64,000 nt of DNA from contig JAIXPD010000060.1 of NCBI GenBank assembly GCA_027486405.1, positions 31,015 to 95,014 of the forward strand, given 5' to 3'. The first letter of the stretch is position 1, and every line of letters starts with the position of its first letter. Below are positions 1 to 8,729 of this stretch, in pieces. Source of the stretch: Azospirillum sp. (lineage in GTDB: Bacteria > Pseudomonadota > Alphaproteobacteria > Azospirillales > Azospirillaceae). Below the pieces are notes generated by a model that was not told the origin of the DNA, searched no databases, and saw only the letters and a list, made by a program, of their open reading frames with translations. Made by a program: the position numbers and the translations under genes.

Positions 1-1286
1 CATGCCGCCACCTCAACGCCCGCCGACAGGCCGTGTTGCAGGCCACGATGGGCCGACAAACGGTCGATGTACCACGCGCAGAACTTCTCCACCAACCCTT
101 CGGTGTGCGGGGAATAGGGGCCGGGTTCATAGGCCGGGCTGGTGGCCCCCGCCTGGGCGATGGCGACCAGATCGCCGTCCTGGCGGTTGGTGGCGTTCCA
201 CACCTCGGTCAGGGCCGTCTTGTCGTAATCCACGCCCTCCACCGCGTCCTTGTGGACCAGCCAACGGGTGCGCAGCAGCGTGCGGTCGGGCGTGAGCGGC
301 AGGACGGAGAAGGTGACGATGTGGTCGGACATGAAATGGTGCCAGGAGTTCGGCTGGGTCCAGAAGGACAGGCCGCCCAGGCTGCGGTCGGGCAGGTTGC
401 CCAAGGTCTTGCGGCTGGCGGCGCGGGTGTCCTTGGTCTGGGATTCGCCGCTGCCGTCGATGGGCAGGCGTTGGGTGCGGAAGCCGGTGACGTCGGTCAG
501 CCGGTCGATCTCGCGCGACGGCAGGCCCATGGACTCCCAGCGCGCGTGCGAATCGGCCAGAAGCTGGTCATAGCGTTCGGCGTGAACCCGGCGGTTGTCG
601 TCCAGGCTATCGGGCGCGAAGCCGAATCCGTATTCGAACAGCGGAACCGTCAGTTCCGGGTGGTTGCCGACGCAATGGTAGCATTCCCGGTTGTTCTCCA
701 TCGTCAGCTTCCAGTTGCCCAGCTCGATCAGATCCTCCGAATGGGCGATCTTGCAGTTGCGCAGATCGTGGGGAAGGATGTACGGCTCGATCGCGGCGGC
801 CAGCGCGTCGATGTCGCCGGGGGCCTCCTTGGCCAGACAGACGAAGATCAGGCCGCCGACGCTGCGGACATGCACCGGCTTCAACCCGTGGCAGGAATGA
901 TCGAACTCCGCCCCCATATGCTCGGTGAACAGCAGCGTTCCATCCAGGCCGTAGGTCCACTGGTGATAGGGGCACACCAGATTGCCGACCGACGACGCGC
1001 CCTCCGGCGTCAGTCGCGCGCCGCGATGGCGGCAGACGTTGTGAAAGGCGCGCACCTGCATGTCGTCGTCGCGCAGGATGATGACCGACGCCCGGCCGAT
1101 GTCCACCGTCACGCAATCGCCGGGTTCGGGAATTTCCGGTTCCACCGCCACGTAAATCCAATGGCGTCCGAAGATCGCCTTCAGGTCCAGATCAAAGACG
1201 CTTTGGCTGGTGTAGAAGGGCGCTTCCAGCGAATAGCCGGGCTTGCGGCGCGCGATCAGGGCATCGACGGACACGGATTCGGACAT
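1..1286 (-). CDS. gbcA: Glycine betaine monooxygenase, Rieske oxygenase subunit (GbcA-like), 3' end at window edge
   Basis: Oxygenase of a two-component Rieske system that removes one methyl from glycine betaine, giving dimethylglycine and formaldehyde. The frame opens at the ATG at 1286 and runs 428 codons to the edge, where the next codon begins TG; a TGA there would give the usual family length (about 430 residues). Visible are a Rieske pair, CRHRG about residues 85-89 and CPYHQW about 107-112, and the mononuclear-iron region ENNRECYHC followed by NHPEL near 200-210, as in Pseudomonas GbcA. The reductase GbcB is not in the window and may lie beyond the left edge. Stachydrine or carnitine oxygenases are close relatives, but the betaine genes nearby favour GbcA. 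Confidence 0.82.
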   Translation of the reverse strand, partial: MSESVSVDALIARRKPGYSLEAPFYTSQSVFDLDLKAIFGRHWIYVAVEPEIPEPGDCVTVDIGRASVIILRDDDMQVRAFHNVCRHRGARLTPEGASSVGNLVCPYHQWTYGLDGTLLFTEHMGAEFDHSCHGLKPVHVRSVGGLIFVCLAKEAPGDIDALAAAIEPYILPHDLRNCKIAHSEDLIELGNWKLTMENNRECYHCVGNHPELTVPLFEYGFGFAPDSLDDNRRVHAERYDQLLADSHARWESMGLPSREIDRLTDVTGFRTQRLPIDGSGESQTKDTRAASRKTLGNLPDRSLGGLSFWTQPNSWHHFMSDHIVTFSVLPLTPDRTLLRTRWLVHKDAVEGVDYDKTALTEVWNATNRQDGDLVAIAQAGATSPAYEPGPYSPHTEGLVEKFCAWYIDRLSAHRGLQHGLSAGVEVAA

Positions 1287-1476
1287 GGCTGGCTCCCGGT
1301 TTCAAGGCATCGGCGGGATCAGTGTTTCACCGCTGGCGGTCGTCGGGTGGCCCATTTGCGACAGCTTGTTGTCAACCCCCGACAGCGGGGTGCGACAGGG
1401 GGTGCGACACCGCAGGGAAACGTCGTTCGGATCGGATGGGATCAGCGGGAGGTGGGGGAAGCGGCCATGGCGCAAA

Positions 1477-1502
1477 GGCCGGGTCCTGCGCGGAACCCGG
1501 CC
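1477..1502 (-). terminator. Hairpin downstream of iolB
   Basis: Inverted repeat GGCCGGGT (1477-1484) / ACCCGGCC (1495-1502), about 13 bp after the iolB stop on the minus strand. A short T run (TTTGC) follows in the minus direction and AAAACGG precedes it, so it could act as a modest terminator separating iolB from gbcA. Confidence 0.5.
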
Positions 1503-1514
1503 CCGTTTTCATTC

Positions 1515-2324
1515 TCACGCGGGCTTGAGCAGCCAACGGTGTTCCGGCGCGGTGTTGAAATGCCAGGCCCGGCGTGGTCCGGCCATCACGTTCAGGTAAT
1601 AGCCGGTGTAGCCATGGGCCGCGCCGACCGGGTGATAGCCGCGCGGGACCAGCACCAGATCGCCGTTCTCCACCGCCATCGCTTCGTCCAGCGAGCGGTC
1701 GTCGGTGTAGACGCGCTGGAAGGCGAAGCCCTGCGGCGGGTCGATCCGGTGGTAATAGGTTTCCTCAAGCTGGGTTTCCGCCCCGCCATCGTCCTGGTCG
1801 TGCTTGTGCGGCGGGTAGCTGGACCAGTTGCCGGGCGGGGTCACAACCTCCACCACCAGCAGGCTGTCGGCCTGTTGCGAGTCGGGCAGAATGTCGTAGA
1901 CAAGGCGGGTGTTGCTGCCCTGCCCACGCACGGACGAGGCCACATCCTCCGGGCGAATCAGGCGAATCGGCAGGCCGCCGTTCTGGCCGGGGGCGGTGCA
2001 GACCGCCAATTCCAGCGCGCTGGTGGCCGTGACCCGCCAGGACGCCCCCTGCGGCAGATACACGGCGAAGGGCCGCTTGTCCTCAAACGGACTCATGCGG
2101 TCGCCCAGATCGGCCCAAGTTTGATCGCCCGCCGCCACGTCGGCGCGTCCGGCCACCAGCACCAGACAGGTTTCGCGGTCCGCGCTGTGGCCCGAGACGG
2201 TCTGTCCGGCCGCCAGTTGGTACAGATCGAAACCGATGAAACGCCACCCCGCCGATTCCGGCGTGACGTGGTGGACGCGTCCGCTGTCGTCAGGAGAATG
2301 GTTGCGCAACAACAATTTGCTCAT
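1515..2324 (-). CDS. iolB: 5-deoxy-glucuronate isomerase (IolB)
   Basis: Cytoplasmic isomerase of inositol catabolism, converting 5-deoxy-D-glucuronate to 2-deoxy-5-keto-D-gluconate, the substrate of IolC. The 269-residue product has the cupin family hallmarks: HHVTPESAGW near the start, PPHKHD in the centre and a C-terminal region ending GYYLNVMAGP...W. I chose the ATG at 2324 because the protein then begins MSKLLLRN like its homologues; the open frame extends 27 codons upstream without similarity. It is transcribed alone, about 2 kb away from iolR and separated from it by the porin. An RGAA-N6-TTCY dyad about 100 bp upstream suggests IolR control. Confidence 0.93.
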   Translation of the reverse strand: MSKLLLRNHSPDDSGRVHHVTPESAGWRFIGFDLYQLAAGQTVSGHSADRETCLVLVAGRADVAAGDQTWADLGDRMSPFEDKRPFAVYLPQGASWRVTATSALELAVCTAPGQNGGLPIRLIRPEDVASSVRGQGSNTRLVYDILPDSQQADSLLVVEVVTPPGNWSSYPPHKHDQDDGGAETQLEETYYHRIDPPQGFAFQRVYTDDRSLDEAMAVENGDLVLVPRGYHPVGAAHGYTGYYLNVMAGPRRAWHFNTAPEHRWLLKPA

Positions 2325-2419
2325 GATCGTGGTGTCCCTGGATGGCGCGCGGTGCCGCGATAAGGCGGATCCTGTGGATGGACACGAATGTATCATATAT
2401 TCCAAAATTCAGCAAAAAT

Positions 2420-2433
2420 AGAATTTTTCTTCT
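2420..2433. promoter_or_regulatory. Putative IolR operator upstream of iolB
   Basis: AGAATTTTTCTTCT fits the dyad RGAA-N6-TTCY found also upstream of iolR, iolD and iolC in this window. It lies about 96 bp upstream of the iolB ATG in an AT-rich stretch (2390-2440). This is the weakest copy, since the right half ends TTCT rather than TTCC. Confidence 0.4.
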
Positions 2434-2726
2434 GAATTCTGGCCTGGCGATGCTGCAACGCCGTTTCGCGTGTGCAAAATGGAGCTGTGCGGCGTTTTTG
2501 ACACAGTTTTGTGTGAAAGAGCACAGAATCCGGAATCTGGATTGCTCCACTCCCGGATTTGTCGTTCTGTCATGAAGGTCGTTCCGTTGAACCCGTTCTG
2601 ATTTCGGAACGTCATTGGAACATCCCATTCACGAGTGTCACACTCATTTGCGTTCATGAAAGGCCGTAAAGGCCGAAGGTCCGGGCAATCGGACCAACGA
2701 ACCTGCAGCTTGGAGGATCAATCCGC
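2434..2726 (+). promoter_or_regulatory. Upstream region of the porin gene
   Basis: About 290 bp with no gene. A TTGACA at 2498-2503 sits inside an imperfect dyad TGACACA/TGTGTGA (about 2499-2516) and could be a -35 box with an operator, but no convincing -10 box is visible. GGAGG at about 2713-2717, ten bases before the porin ATG, is a clear ribosome-binding site. Confidence 0.3.
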
Positions 2727-3869
2727 ATGTCACGTATCGCTCTTCTCGTCGGTGTTGCTTCCATCGCTCTGGCGTCCGGCTCGGCGATGGCCCAGTCCAA
2801 GTCGAAGTTTGACATCACCATCGGTGGCGACGCCTATTTCGAAGCCGGCATCGTCGGTCAAGACCTCGATCAGGGCCAGCGTTCCACCGAATTCCGCAAC
2901 CGTCTGCGTCTGGTCATCACCCCGATCGCCAAGGCCGACAACGGTCTGGAATACGGTGCCCGCCTCCGCACGGTGACGGACGCCAGCCGCAACCTGGTCA
3001 GCGACCGCGCCTACATCTTCGTCAACGGCAGCTTCGGCACGGTCAGCGCCGGTCAGCAGAACGGTCTGTCGGACGAATACGCCATCTTCGCCCCGTCCGA
3101 TTGGGGCACGGGTGGTGTTGACGGCGACATGCAGGCGTTCCTGGGCACCGCCACCAGCGGCAACCTGCCGAGCACGGCGGGTGCCTTCCGCACGCTGGTG
3201 TCGGGCAACAACGCGACCCGTCTGACCTACCTGACGCCGAAGTTCTCCGGCTTCCAGTTCGGCGTCACCTATCAGCCGAACACCGACAGCCAGAACACCG
3301 ACGTCAACCGCCGCAAGACCGCCGCTCCGAGCGGGAACACCGCCGGTGCCTACAAGGACGTCTTCGAAGTTGGCGGCAACTACGACGGCAAGTTCGGCGA
3401 TGTGACCGTCGGCGGCAGCCTGTACTACCTGGGTGGCTCGTCGAAGAGCTCCTCCACCTCGACCGCGACGTTTGAAAACCTGTCCTCGACCAACGTCGGC
3501 CTGTCGGTCGGCTACGGCGGGTTCAAGGTCGGCGGCAGCTACTCCTGGTCGGGCAAGAGCGGCTACGCCAAGCGCACCACCACCCTGGCGGCCATCAGCC
3601 GTGAAGCCCAGGACGTCTGGACCGTTGGCGGTCAGTACACCACCGGCCCGATCACGGTCGGTGTTGGCTACCTCAACGCCCAGGACGCGGGCAGCCTGAC
3701 CGTCCGTGGCAAGAACGAGTTCCAGCAGTTCGTCGTTGGTGCGAAGTATGTCATCGCTCCGGGCCTGTCGGTTGGTGGCGAATACAACTACTTCAAGCTG
3801 AACTCCGATGTTGCCGCCAACAAGGACAAGGGCAACGTGGTCCTGTTCACCACCAACCTGGCGTTCTAA
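2727..3869 (+). CDS. Gram-negative porin
   Basis: Outer-membrane beta-barrel that lets small solutes diffuse into the periplasm. The 380-residue product starts with a signal peptide (hydrophobic to about residue 22, likely cleavage after AMA) followed by alternating short strands rich in G, Y, F and polar residues. It ends ...TTNLAF, with the C-terminal phenylalanine used by the BAM machinery. Codon use is strongly biased to C-ending codons, as expected for a highly expressed gene. The frame has a good GGAGG site. It lies between iolB and iolR on the opposite strand; substrate specificity cannot be read from the sequence. Confidence 0.9.
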   Translation: MSRIALLVGVASIALASGSAMAQSKSKFDITIGGDAYFEAGIVGQDLDQGQRSTEFRNRLRLVITPIAKADNGLEYGARLRTVTDASRNLVSDRAYIFVNGSFGTVSAGQQNGLSDEYAIFAPSDWGTGGVDGDMQAFLGTATSGNLPSTAGAFRTLVSGNNATRLTYLTPKFSGFQFGVTYQPNTDSQNTDVNRRKTAAPSGNTAGAYKDVFEVGGNYDGKFGDVTVGGSLYYLGGSSKSSSTSTATFENLSSTNVGLSVGYGGFKVGGSYSWSGKSGYAKRTTTLAAISREAQDVWTVGGQYTTGPITVGVGYLNAQDAGSLTVRGKNEFQQFVVGAKYVIAPGLSVGGEYNYFKLNSDVAANKDKGNVVLFTTNLAF

Positions 3870-4165
3870 TCCAGAACGTTGCTTGATGGTTGCTTGAGGG
3901 TTCTGTGGGTTTTTGACGAAGCCACAGAACCCCGAGCGCAAGGCGATTGAGCGGGCCAAAGCGCGGAACGACTCCAATGTTTGGAGTGGTTTCGGCGCGG
4001 TCCGCTCCGTCCCTTGAATGTGTGATTGTTCTGAGTTTCGGTTTTTCCTGGAGCTTCGCTCCGGTTCGGCGTTCGTCCATCCCGTCACGCCGGAGCGTAC
4101 GCTTGCGCTCGTCCCTCGGGTGCGTCCCCTCTAGCCGCTCTCCTGGCGACAGAGGATCCTATGCG

Positions 4166-4198
4166 CCGGGTGGTGATGCGTCACCACCCGGTTTTTTT
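4166..4198 (+). terminator. Strong rho-independent terminator
   Basis: Perfect 11-bp stem CCGGGTGGTGA/TCACCACCCGG with a TGCG loop followed by seven T residues. It is the first canonical terminator downstream of the porin gene. Confidence 0.85.
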
Positions 4199-4284
4199 GT
4201 TGGGCTTTTGGTGTGGGACGCTTTCGGTGGACAGCACCATAGGGCAATCGCTTGAAGGGTTATAAACCTATACGAAGAATTTGC

Positions 4285-4369
4285 CGTCATCCCCGCGAAG
4301 GCGGAGATCCAGGCTTTCCCGTCAGAGCCACTCTGCGAACTCTGGTTCCCCGCCTTCGCGGGGATGACG
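4285..4369. repeat. Palindromic intergenic repeat with 20-bp perfect arms
   Basis: The arms cgtcatccccgcgaaggcgg (4285-4304) and its exact reverse complement (4350-4369) flank 45 bp. The motif resembles the GTCAT(T/C)CCCGCG palindromes dispersed between genes in many proteobacterial genomes, so this is probably a non-autonomous repeat element. Only one full copy is seen in the window. Confidence 0.6.
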
Positions 4370-4450
4370 AATTTCTTGTTAGAGGAATTTCAAGCCTTCA
4401 CCCGATTGCCCTGGCAGCACCACCGCCCTCCTCACCGTGCCCACCGACGA

Positions 4451-5296
4451 TCAACGGCTGGCCTTTTCCTTGTCCAACCGTTGCCCCAACCCGACGATCA
4501 GGCTGACCGCCATGCACATGGTCGCGGTCAGCGAGCGGAAGCCTTTGACCTGCGCGTCTTCCACCGCGAGCGTCACCCCGGCCAAGGGCATGATCGGGCT
4601 GAGGGTTCCGTCGGTGATGCCCAGAACGGGCACGCCATTGTCGGCCGCCAGCCGGCAGATCTCCACCGTGTCTTCCGAATAGGGTTTGAAGCTGATGGCG
4701 ACCAGCAGGTCGCGGTCGCCGATGGCCTGCACCTGCTGGCGCAGCATGCCGCCCAACCCGTCGAGCAGCACGGTCCGCCGCCCCAGCCGCCCCAGCGCGT
4801 AGCCGAGATAGGCGGCGACCGGGAAGGAACGCCGTTGGCCCATCACATAGATGTGTTCGGCCCCTTCCAGCAGATCCAGCGCGCGGTCCAGATCGGTGGC
4901 GGTCAATTCCTGGCGCAGATGCTCCAGCGCGTTGATGCCCGCGTCGATGAAATGCTCCAGCACGCGCGAGGCGTCGGACAGGGCGGGGCCGCCATCGGTC
5001 AGGGCGCGGATCCGCTCCTTGTAATTGGGCATGTTGTCGGTCAGACGGGTGCGGAAGACGCGCTGCATCTCCGTGAACCCGTCAAACCCCAGCGTCTTTG
5101 AAAAACGGATGAGGGCCGAGGGCTGAACCCCGGCCCGTTCGGCGATCTGCGCCACGGTTTCCAACGCCATGTCGTTTGGGTTGGACAGCGCGTATTCGGC
5201 GATCTGGCGCAAACGCGGGCTGAGGCTGTTCTGCCGTTGGGCGATGGCGGCCTGAAGAGCGGTGAAGCTCGTCGGCGCGTCGGTGTCTGGCTCCAT
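4451..5296 (-). CDS. iolR: RpiR/MurR-family regulator of inositol catabolism (IolR)
   Basis: DNA-binding repressor with an N-terminal RpiR helix-turn-helix (about residues 10-85, with AQIAERAGVQPSALIRFSKTLG) and a C-terminal SIS sugar-isomerase fold (about 120-255) that should bind a phosphorylated inositol intermediate. I chose the ATG at 5296 (281 residues). The frame is open to 5374, but that longer start would place an operator dyad (5346-5359) inside the gene. The position next to iol genes and the shared dyad upstream of iolB, iolD, iolC and itself support IolR rather than another RpiR member. Autoregulation is likely. Confidence 0.85.
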   Translation of the reverse strand: MEPDTDAPTSFTALQAAIAQRQNSLSPRLRQIAEYALSNPNDMALETVAQIAERAGVQPSALIRFSKTLGFDGFTEMQRVFRTRLTDNMPNYKERIRALTDGGPALSDASRVLEHFIDAGINALEHLRQELTATDLDRALDLLEGAEHIYVMGQRRSFPVAAYLGYALGRLGRRTVLLDGLGGMLRQQVQAIGDRDLLVAISFKPYSEDTVEICRLAADNGVPVLGITDGTLSPIMPLAGVTLAVEDAQVKGFRSLTATMCMAVSLIVGLGQRLDKEKASR

Positions 5297-5345
5297 GGGG
5301 CGGGACCGGCCTGTCGATGGGGCGCGCGGCGGCGCGGAAGCGCTT

Positions 5346-5359
5346 AGAATAAATGTTCC
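5346..5359. promoter_or_regulatory. Putative IolR operator upstream of iolR
   Basis: AGAATAAATGTTCC, matching RGAA-N6-TTCY, centred about 56 bp upstream of the iolR ATG. It suggests negative autoregulation. Confidence 0.55.
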
Positions 5360-5441
5360 CACCGCTGGAACCAAGCGCCGCGTGCGTGCGCGTCACGCCC
5401 CATGCGCGGGTCAGACACAATAATCAATGAAAAACAAGGGA

Positions 5442-7472
5442 TTACGCGGACTTCACCCCGGACAGGAAGCCCTCCACCTCGCGGCGCAGGCGTTGGCTTT
5501 CCTGGCTCAGCCCGTCGGCCTCCCGGCCGACCAGGGCGGCGGCGTCACCGCTGTCGGTGGCCGCCCCGGTCACGCGGTCGATCCGGCGGCCGACGTCGGC
5601 GGTCCCGTCCGACAGGGCGTCGGCGCTGTGGGCGATGCGGCTGGTGGCCGCCCCTTGCTGTTCGATGGCGGCGGCGATGGCGGCGGAAATGCGCGACACG
5701 TCGCGGATGACCGCGCCGATTCCCTCAATCGCGGCCACCGCCGACCGGCTGGCGGTTTGGATGCTGGCGATCTGGCGGGTGATGTCATCGGTGGCGCGCC
5801 CGGTCTGTTCGGCCAGCGATTTGACCTCTCCGGCGACCACGGCGAAGCCCTTTCCGGCCTCCCCGGCGCGCGCGGCCTCGATGGTGGCGTTGAGCGCCAG
5901 CAGGTTGGTTTGCTTGGTGATCGCGGTGATGAGCGCCGTCACCTCGTCGATCCGGCCGATGGAGTGGGCCAGATCGGCGATCAGGGCGATGGAGTGGTCG
6001 GTTTCGGCCACCGCGCGGTCCGCGACCGCCGTGGCCTGTTCCACCTGCCGGGCGATCTCGCCGATGGACAGGGTCAGGTCCCCCGCCGCCGCCGCCACGC
6101 TGCGCACGTTGCCGCTGGCCTGGGCGAAGGCGTCGGCCACCGCCACGCTTTCCCGGCTGGTGGTGGCCGAGGCGGCGGACAGGCTGGACGACGCCCGCTG
6201 CATCCGCCCGGCGGACTCGTCCAGCGCGGCGACCACGCCGGTGATCTGGCCTTCGAAGCCGCGCATCAGCGCTTCCAGCCGGGCGACCCGTTCGGCCCGC
6301 GCCGCCGCGTCGATCCGGCTCTGTTCGGCGCGCTGGGCGCTGTCGATGGCCGCGCGTTTGAACACGTCCACCGCGTCGGCCATCGCCCCCACCTCATCCC
6401 GACGGCCCACACCGGGGATGACGATGTCGGTGTCGCCCGCCGCCAAACGCCGCATCGCGTCGGTCATGCGGATGACGGGACGCGCCACGGCCCGCGCGAT
6501 CAGCACCGTCAGCAGCCCGCCCAACGCCATCCCGGCCAGCGAGACCAGCAGAATGACGCTCTGGGTGGTGGAAATCAGCTCCTGGGTGTCGGCGGCGACG
6601 GCGCGTTCGTCGCGCAAGCCCTCTTCGCGCAGGGTGGCGGCGTCGGCGACCATGGCCTGACCCGCCGCCTTTTCCGCCGCCTCCATCGCGCCCAACTGCG
6701 CCTCGATCTCCACCGCGCGTTTGAAGGCGTTGTGGTAGGCGCGGGCGAGCGTGCGGATCTGCCGGACCGGGCCGTAATATTCGCGCCCCTTGGTTTTTTC
6801 GACCAGGGAGTCGAGCGTGGCGATCAGGTCGCCAAAGCGGCGTTCGGCGGCGGCGGTGGATTCGGCCTTGCCCAGATCGACCCAACTCAGGGTCCGGGTG
6901 GTGTTGAGCCACGCCAGCAACAGCCGTTCGGTCCCGTCCCCGGCCAGCCGCTGAATCTCGGGATCGCCATCCTTGGCGGCGGCCTGCCGGATTTCCTGGA
7001 AACGCTCCAGCATCATCGCGCCGGAGGGATCCAGCACCTCGCGGATCATCCGCACCTGTTCGCGCTTGCCCTCCGTCAGTTCCGACAGGGCCTTGCCATA
7101 GGCGTCGAGATGGCCTTGCACGCCGTCGCCGCTGGGAAACCCGGCGTCGGTCAGGCGCTGGCGCAGCGCCACGGCGGCGGCCTGGGCGGCGTTGGCCACC
7201 GGTTCCGCCCCGGTCAACACGAACTCGCGCGCCAACCGCCGCAGATCGAGCACGCCCCGGTCGATCTCCTGCGCCAGCGTCACCCCGTTCACCCGCTCGG
7301 CAAAGGCCGACACCTGCCCGTCGATGCGCGCCAGCACGGCGACGCTGCCGCTCGACAGTCCGGCCAGAATGGTCAACAGGCTGACGGCGCTGACCGCCAT
7401 CTTGGTGCGGATGGTCAGGTGGGCGAACGCGCCCACCGTCCCGCGCGGCGACGCGCTGGCGGGGTGTGGCAT
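5442..7472 (-). CDS. Transmembrane methyl-accepting chemotaxis protein in the iol locus
   Basis: Membrane chemoreceptor of 676 residues. A first membrane segment at about 24-48 is followed by a mostly helical periplasmic sensor of about 250 residues, a second membrane segment at about 298-325, a HAMP linker to about 380, and a cytoplasmic signalling domain. The hairpin-tip signature [20 protein letters not shown] is near residue 530. The start at 7472 has GGGAG nine bases upstream; the open frame goes further upstream without similarity. It lies between iolG and iolR on the same strand, so I infer a role in taxis to inositol or a related cyclitol. No CheR-tethering pentapeptide is seen; the protein ends VKSA. 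Confidence 0.9.
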   Translation of the reverse strand: MPHPASASPRGTVGAFAHLTIRTKMAVSAVSLLTILAGLSSGSVAVLARIDGQVSAFAERVNGVTLAQEIDRGVLDLRRLAREFVLTGAEPVANAAQAAAVALRQRLTDAGFPSGDGVQGHLDAYGKALSELTEGKREQVRMIREVLDPSGAMMLERFQEIRQAAAKDGDPEIQRLAGDGTERLLLAWLNTTRTLSWVDLGKAESTAAAERRFGDLIATLDSLVEKTKGREYYGPVRQIRTLARAYHNAFKRAVEIEAQLGAMEAAEKAAGQAMVADAATLREEGLRDERAVAADTQELISTTQSVILLVSLAGMALGGLLTVLIARAVARPVIRMTDAMRRLAAGDTDIVIPGVGRRDEVGAMADAVDVFKRAAIDSAQRAEQSRIDAAARAERVARLEALMRGFEGQITGVVAALDESAGRMQRASSSLSAASATTSRESVAVADAFAQASGNVRSVAAAAGDLTLSIGEIARQVEQATAVADRAVAETDHSIALIADLAHSIGRIDEVTALITAITKQTNLLALNATIEAARAGEAGKGFAVVAGEVKSLAEQTGRATDDITRQIASIQTASRSAVAAIEGIGAVIRDVSRISAAIAAAIEQQGAATSRIAHSADALSDGTADVGRRIDRVTGAATDSGDAAALVGREADGLSQESQRLRREVEGFLSGVKSA

Positions 7473-7592
7473 GGGACGATGCTCCCGGCGGAGAGGGGGG
7501 ATGGGGCGGCTGATGGTGGCGCGCGCGTCGTCTCCCAACCCGCGCGCCCGAACCAACACCGGGGCGGCGCGGGCCACGCCGCAGGGGAGGGG

Positions 7593-7621
7593 GCCGGTTG
7601 CCCGTGTCGCAGGCAACCGGC
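7593..7621. other. Stem-loop between iolG and the chemoreceptor gene
   Basis: GCCGGTTGCC (7593-7602) and GGCAACCGGC (7612-7621) form a perfect 10-bp stem with a 9-nt loop in the 162-bp gap. There is no T run, so it is more likely an RNA processing or stability element than a terminator. Confidence 0.35.
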
Positions 7622-7634
7622 GGGCAACAATGGT

Positions 7635-8642
7635 TTACGAAACGCCGACGTCGGCGACGCGGACCACGCCGCCGGTGCGCAGCGACAACAGCGCGGCTTC
7701 GGCCAGACGCTGGGCCTCGCGGCCCTCCTGGAAGCTGGACAGCGGGGTGGTACCGTTTTCGACGCAATCGACGAAATGGTCGATCTCGGCCAGATAGGCG
7801 TCCTGGTAGCGTTCGATGAAGAAATCCAGAACCGGGTCCATCGCGCCGGTGCGCGCCGACCCCCAGGCTTCCACCGTGGTGGCGCGGCGGTTTTGCGCCT
7901 GCAACATGCCGGTGGCGCCGAAGGCCTCGATCCGCTGGTCGTAACCGTAGACGCTGCGGCGGCTGTTGTTGATGTGGACCAGCGCGCCGGACGCCGCGCG
8001 CAGCACCAGCATGGCGGCGTCGATGTCGCCCTCCGCGCCGATGGCGGGGTCGATCAGGTTGGCCCCCATCGCCTGGACTTCCACGATGTCACCGGCCAGA
8101 TAACGGGCCATGTCGAAATCATGGATGGTCATGTCGCGGAACAGACCGCCCGACTTCTTGACGTAGCTGGCGGGCGGCGGGGAGGGGTCGCGGCTGGTGA
8201 TGATGACCTGTTCCAGACGCCCGATCTCCCCGGCCTGGATGCGGTCGCGCACCGCCTTGAAGGACGGATCGAAGCGGCGGTTGAACCCGATCATGACCAG
8301 CGGGTTGAGCGGCGCGATCTCCGCCCAGCAGGCTTCCACCCGGCCCATGTCGAGGTCGATCGGCTTTTCGCACAGCACCGGCTTGCCCGCCTTGGCCGCC
8401 AGCGCGATCAGATCGACGTGGGTGTCGGTGGAGGAGGCGACGAACACCGCGTCCACCGCCGGGTTGGCCAGCGCCTCGTCCACCGTGGCGGCCACCGCGC
8501 AGCCAACGGCGGCGGCGGTCTCCTGCGCGGCGGCGGCGGCCACGTCATAAACGACCGTCACGTCGGCGCGCGGGTGCGCCTTGATGTTGCGGGCGTGCAT
8601 GCGGCCGATGCGGCCACAGCCGATAACGGCGAAACGAACCAT
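7635..8642 (-). CDS. iolG: myo-Inositol 2-dehydrogenase (IolG)
   Basis: NAD-dependent Gfo/Idh/MocA dehydrogenase that oxidises myo-inositol to 2-keto-myo-inositol, the first step of the pathway. The 335-residue product has an N-terminal Rossmann motif VIGCGRIGRMHA and the family signature CEKPID near residue 95. The catalytic region DFDMARY lies near residue 175. The ATG at 8642 is preceded by AGGAG at eight bases, which decides it against an upstream in-frame codon at 8681. It is the last gene of the iolD operon and follows a second Gfo/Idh enzyme after an 87-bp gap. Confidence 0.9.
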   Translation of the reverse strand: MVRFAVIGCGRIGRMHARNIKAHPRADVTVVYDVAAAAAQETAAAVGCAVAATVDEALANPAVDAVFVASSTDTHVDLIALAAKAGKPVLCEKPIDLDMGRVEACWAEIAPLNPLVMIGFNRRFDPSFKAVRDRIQAGEIGRLEQVIITSRDPSPPPASYVKKSGGLFRDMTIHDFDMARYLAGDIVEVQAMGANLIDPAIGAEGDIDAAMLVLRAASGALVHINNSRRSVYGYDQRIEAFGATGMLQAQNRRATTVEAWGSARTGAMDPVLDFFIERYQDAYLAEIDHFVDCVENGTTPLSSFQEGREAQRLAEAALLSLRTGGVVRVADVGVS

Positions 8643-8729
8643 GGGTAACACTCCTGAGGGGAAAAAGCGTCGATGAACCAAGAACGATGACAGAGGGATG
8701 CGAAAGCCGGTGACAGGAAAGCGGGCCGG

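Larger units (their letters stand above)
3870..4450 (+). other. Intergenic region with hairpins between porin and iolR
   Basis: No gene seen. On the plus strand it holds a perfect 11-bp stem gggttctgtgg/ccacagaaccc (3898-3932) without a T run and a 7-bp stem actccaa/ttggagt (3971-3987). These are followed by the strong terminator at 4166-4198 and an inverted-repeat element at 4285-4369. The distance of about 300 bp from porin stop to terminator is long and could be a 3' UTR or an independent small RNA. Confidence 0.4.

Noticed and set aside
33..2363. 776-codon plus-strand open frame across gbcA and iolB
   Set aside because: It is antisense to two genes with clear family motifs, its translation has no recognisable domain, and long shadow frames are expected at this GC content.
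5427..8648. 1073-codon plus-strand open frame
   Set aside because: It is the complement of the chemoreceptor and iolG genes; the amino-acid content is H/G/R-rich and shows no domain.
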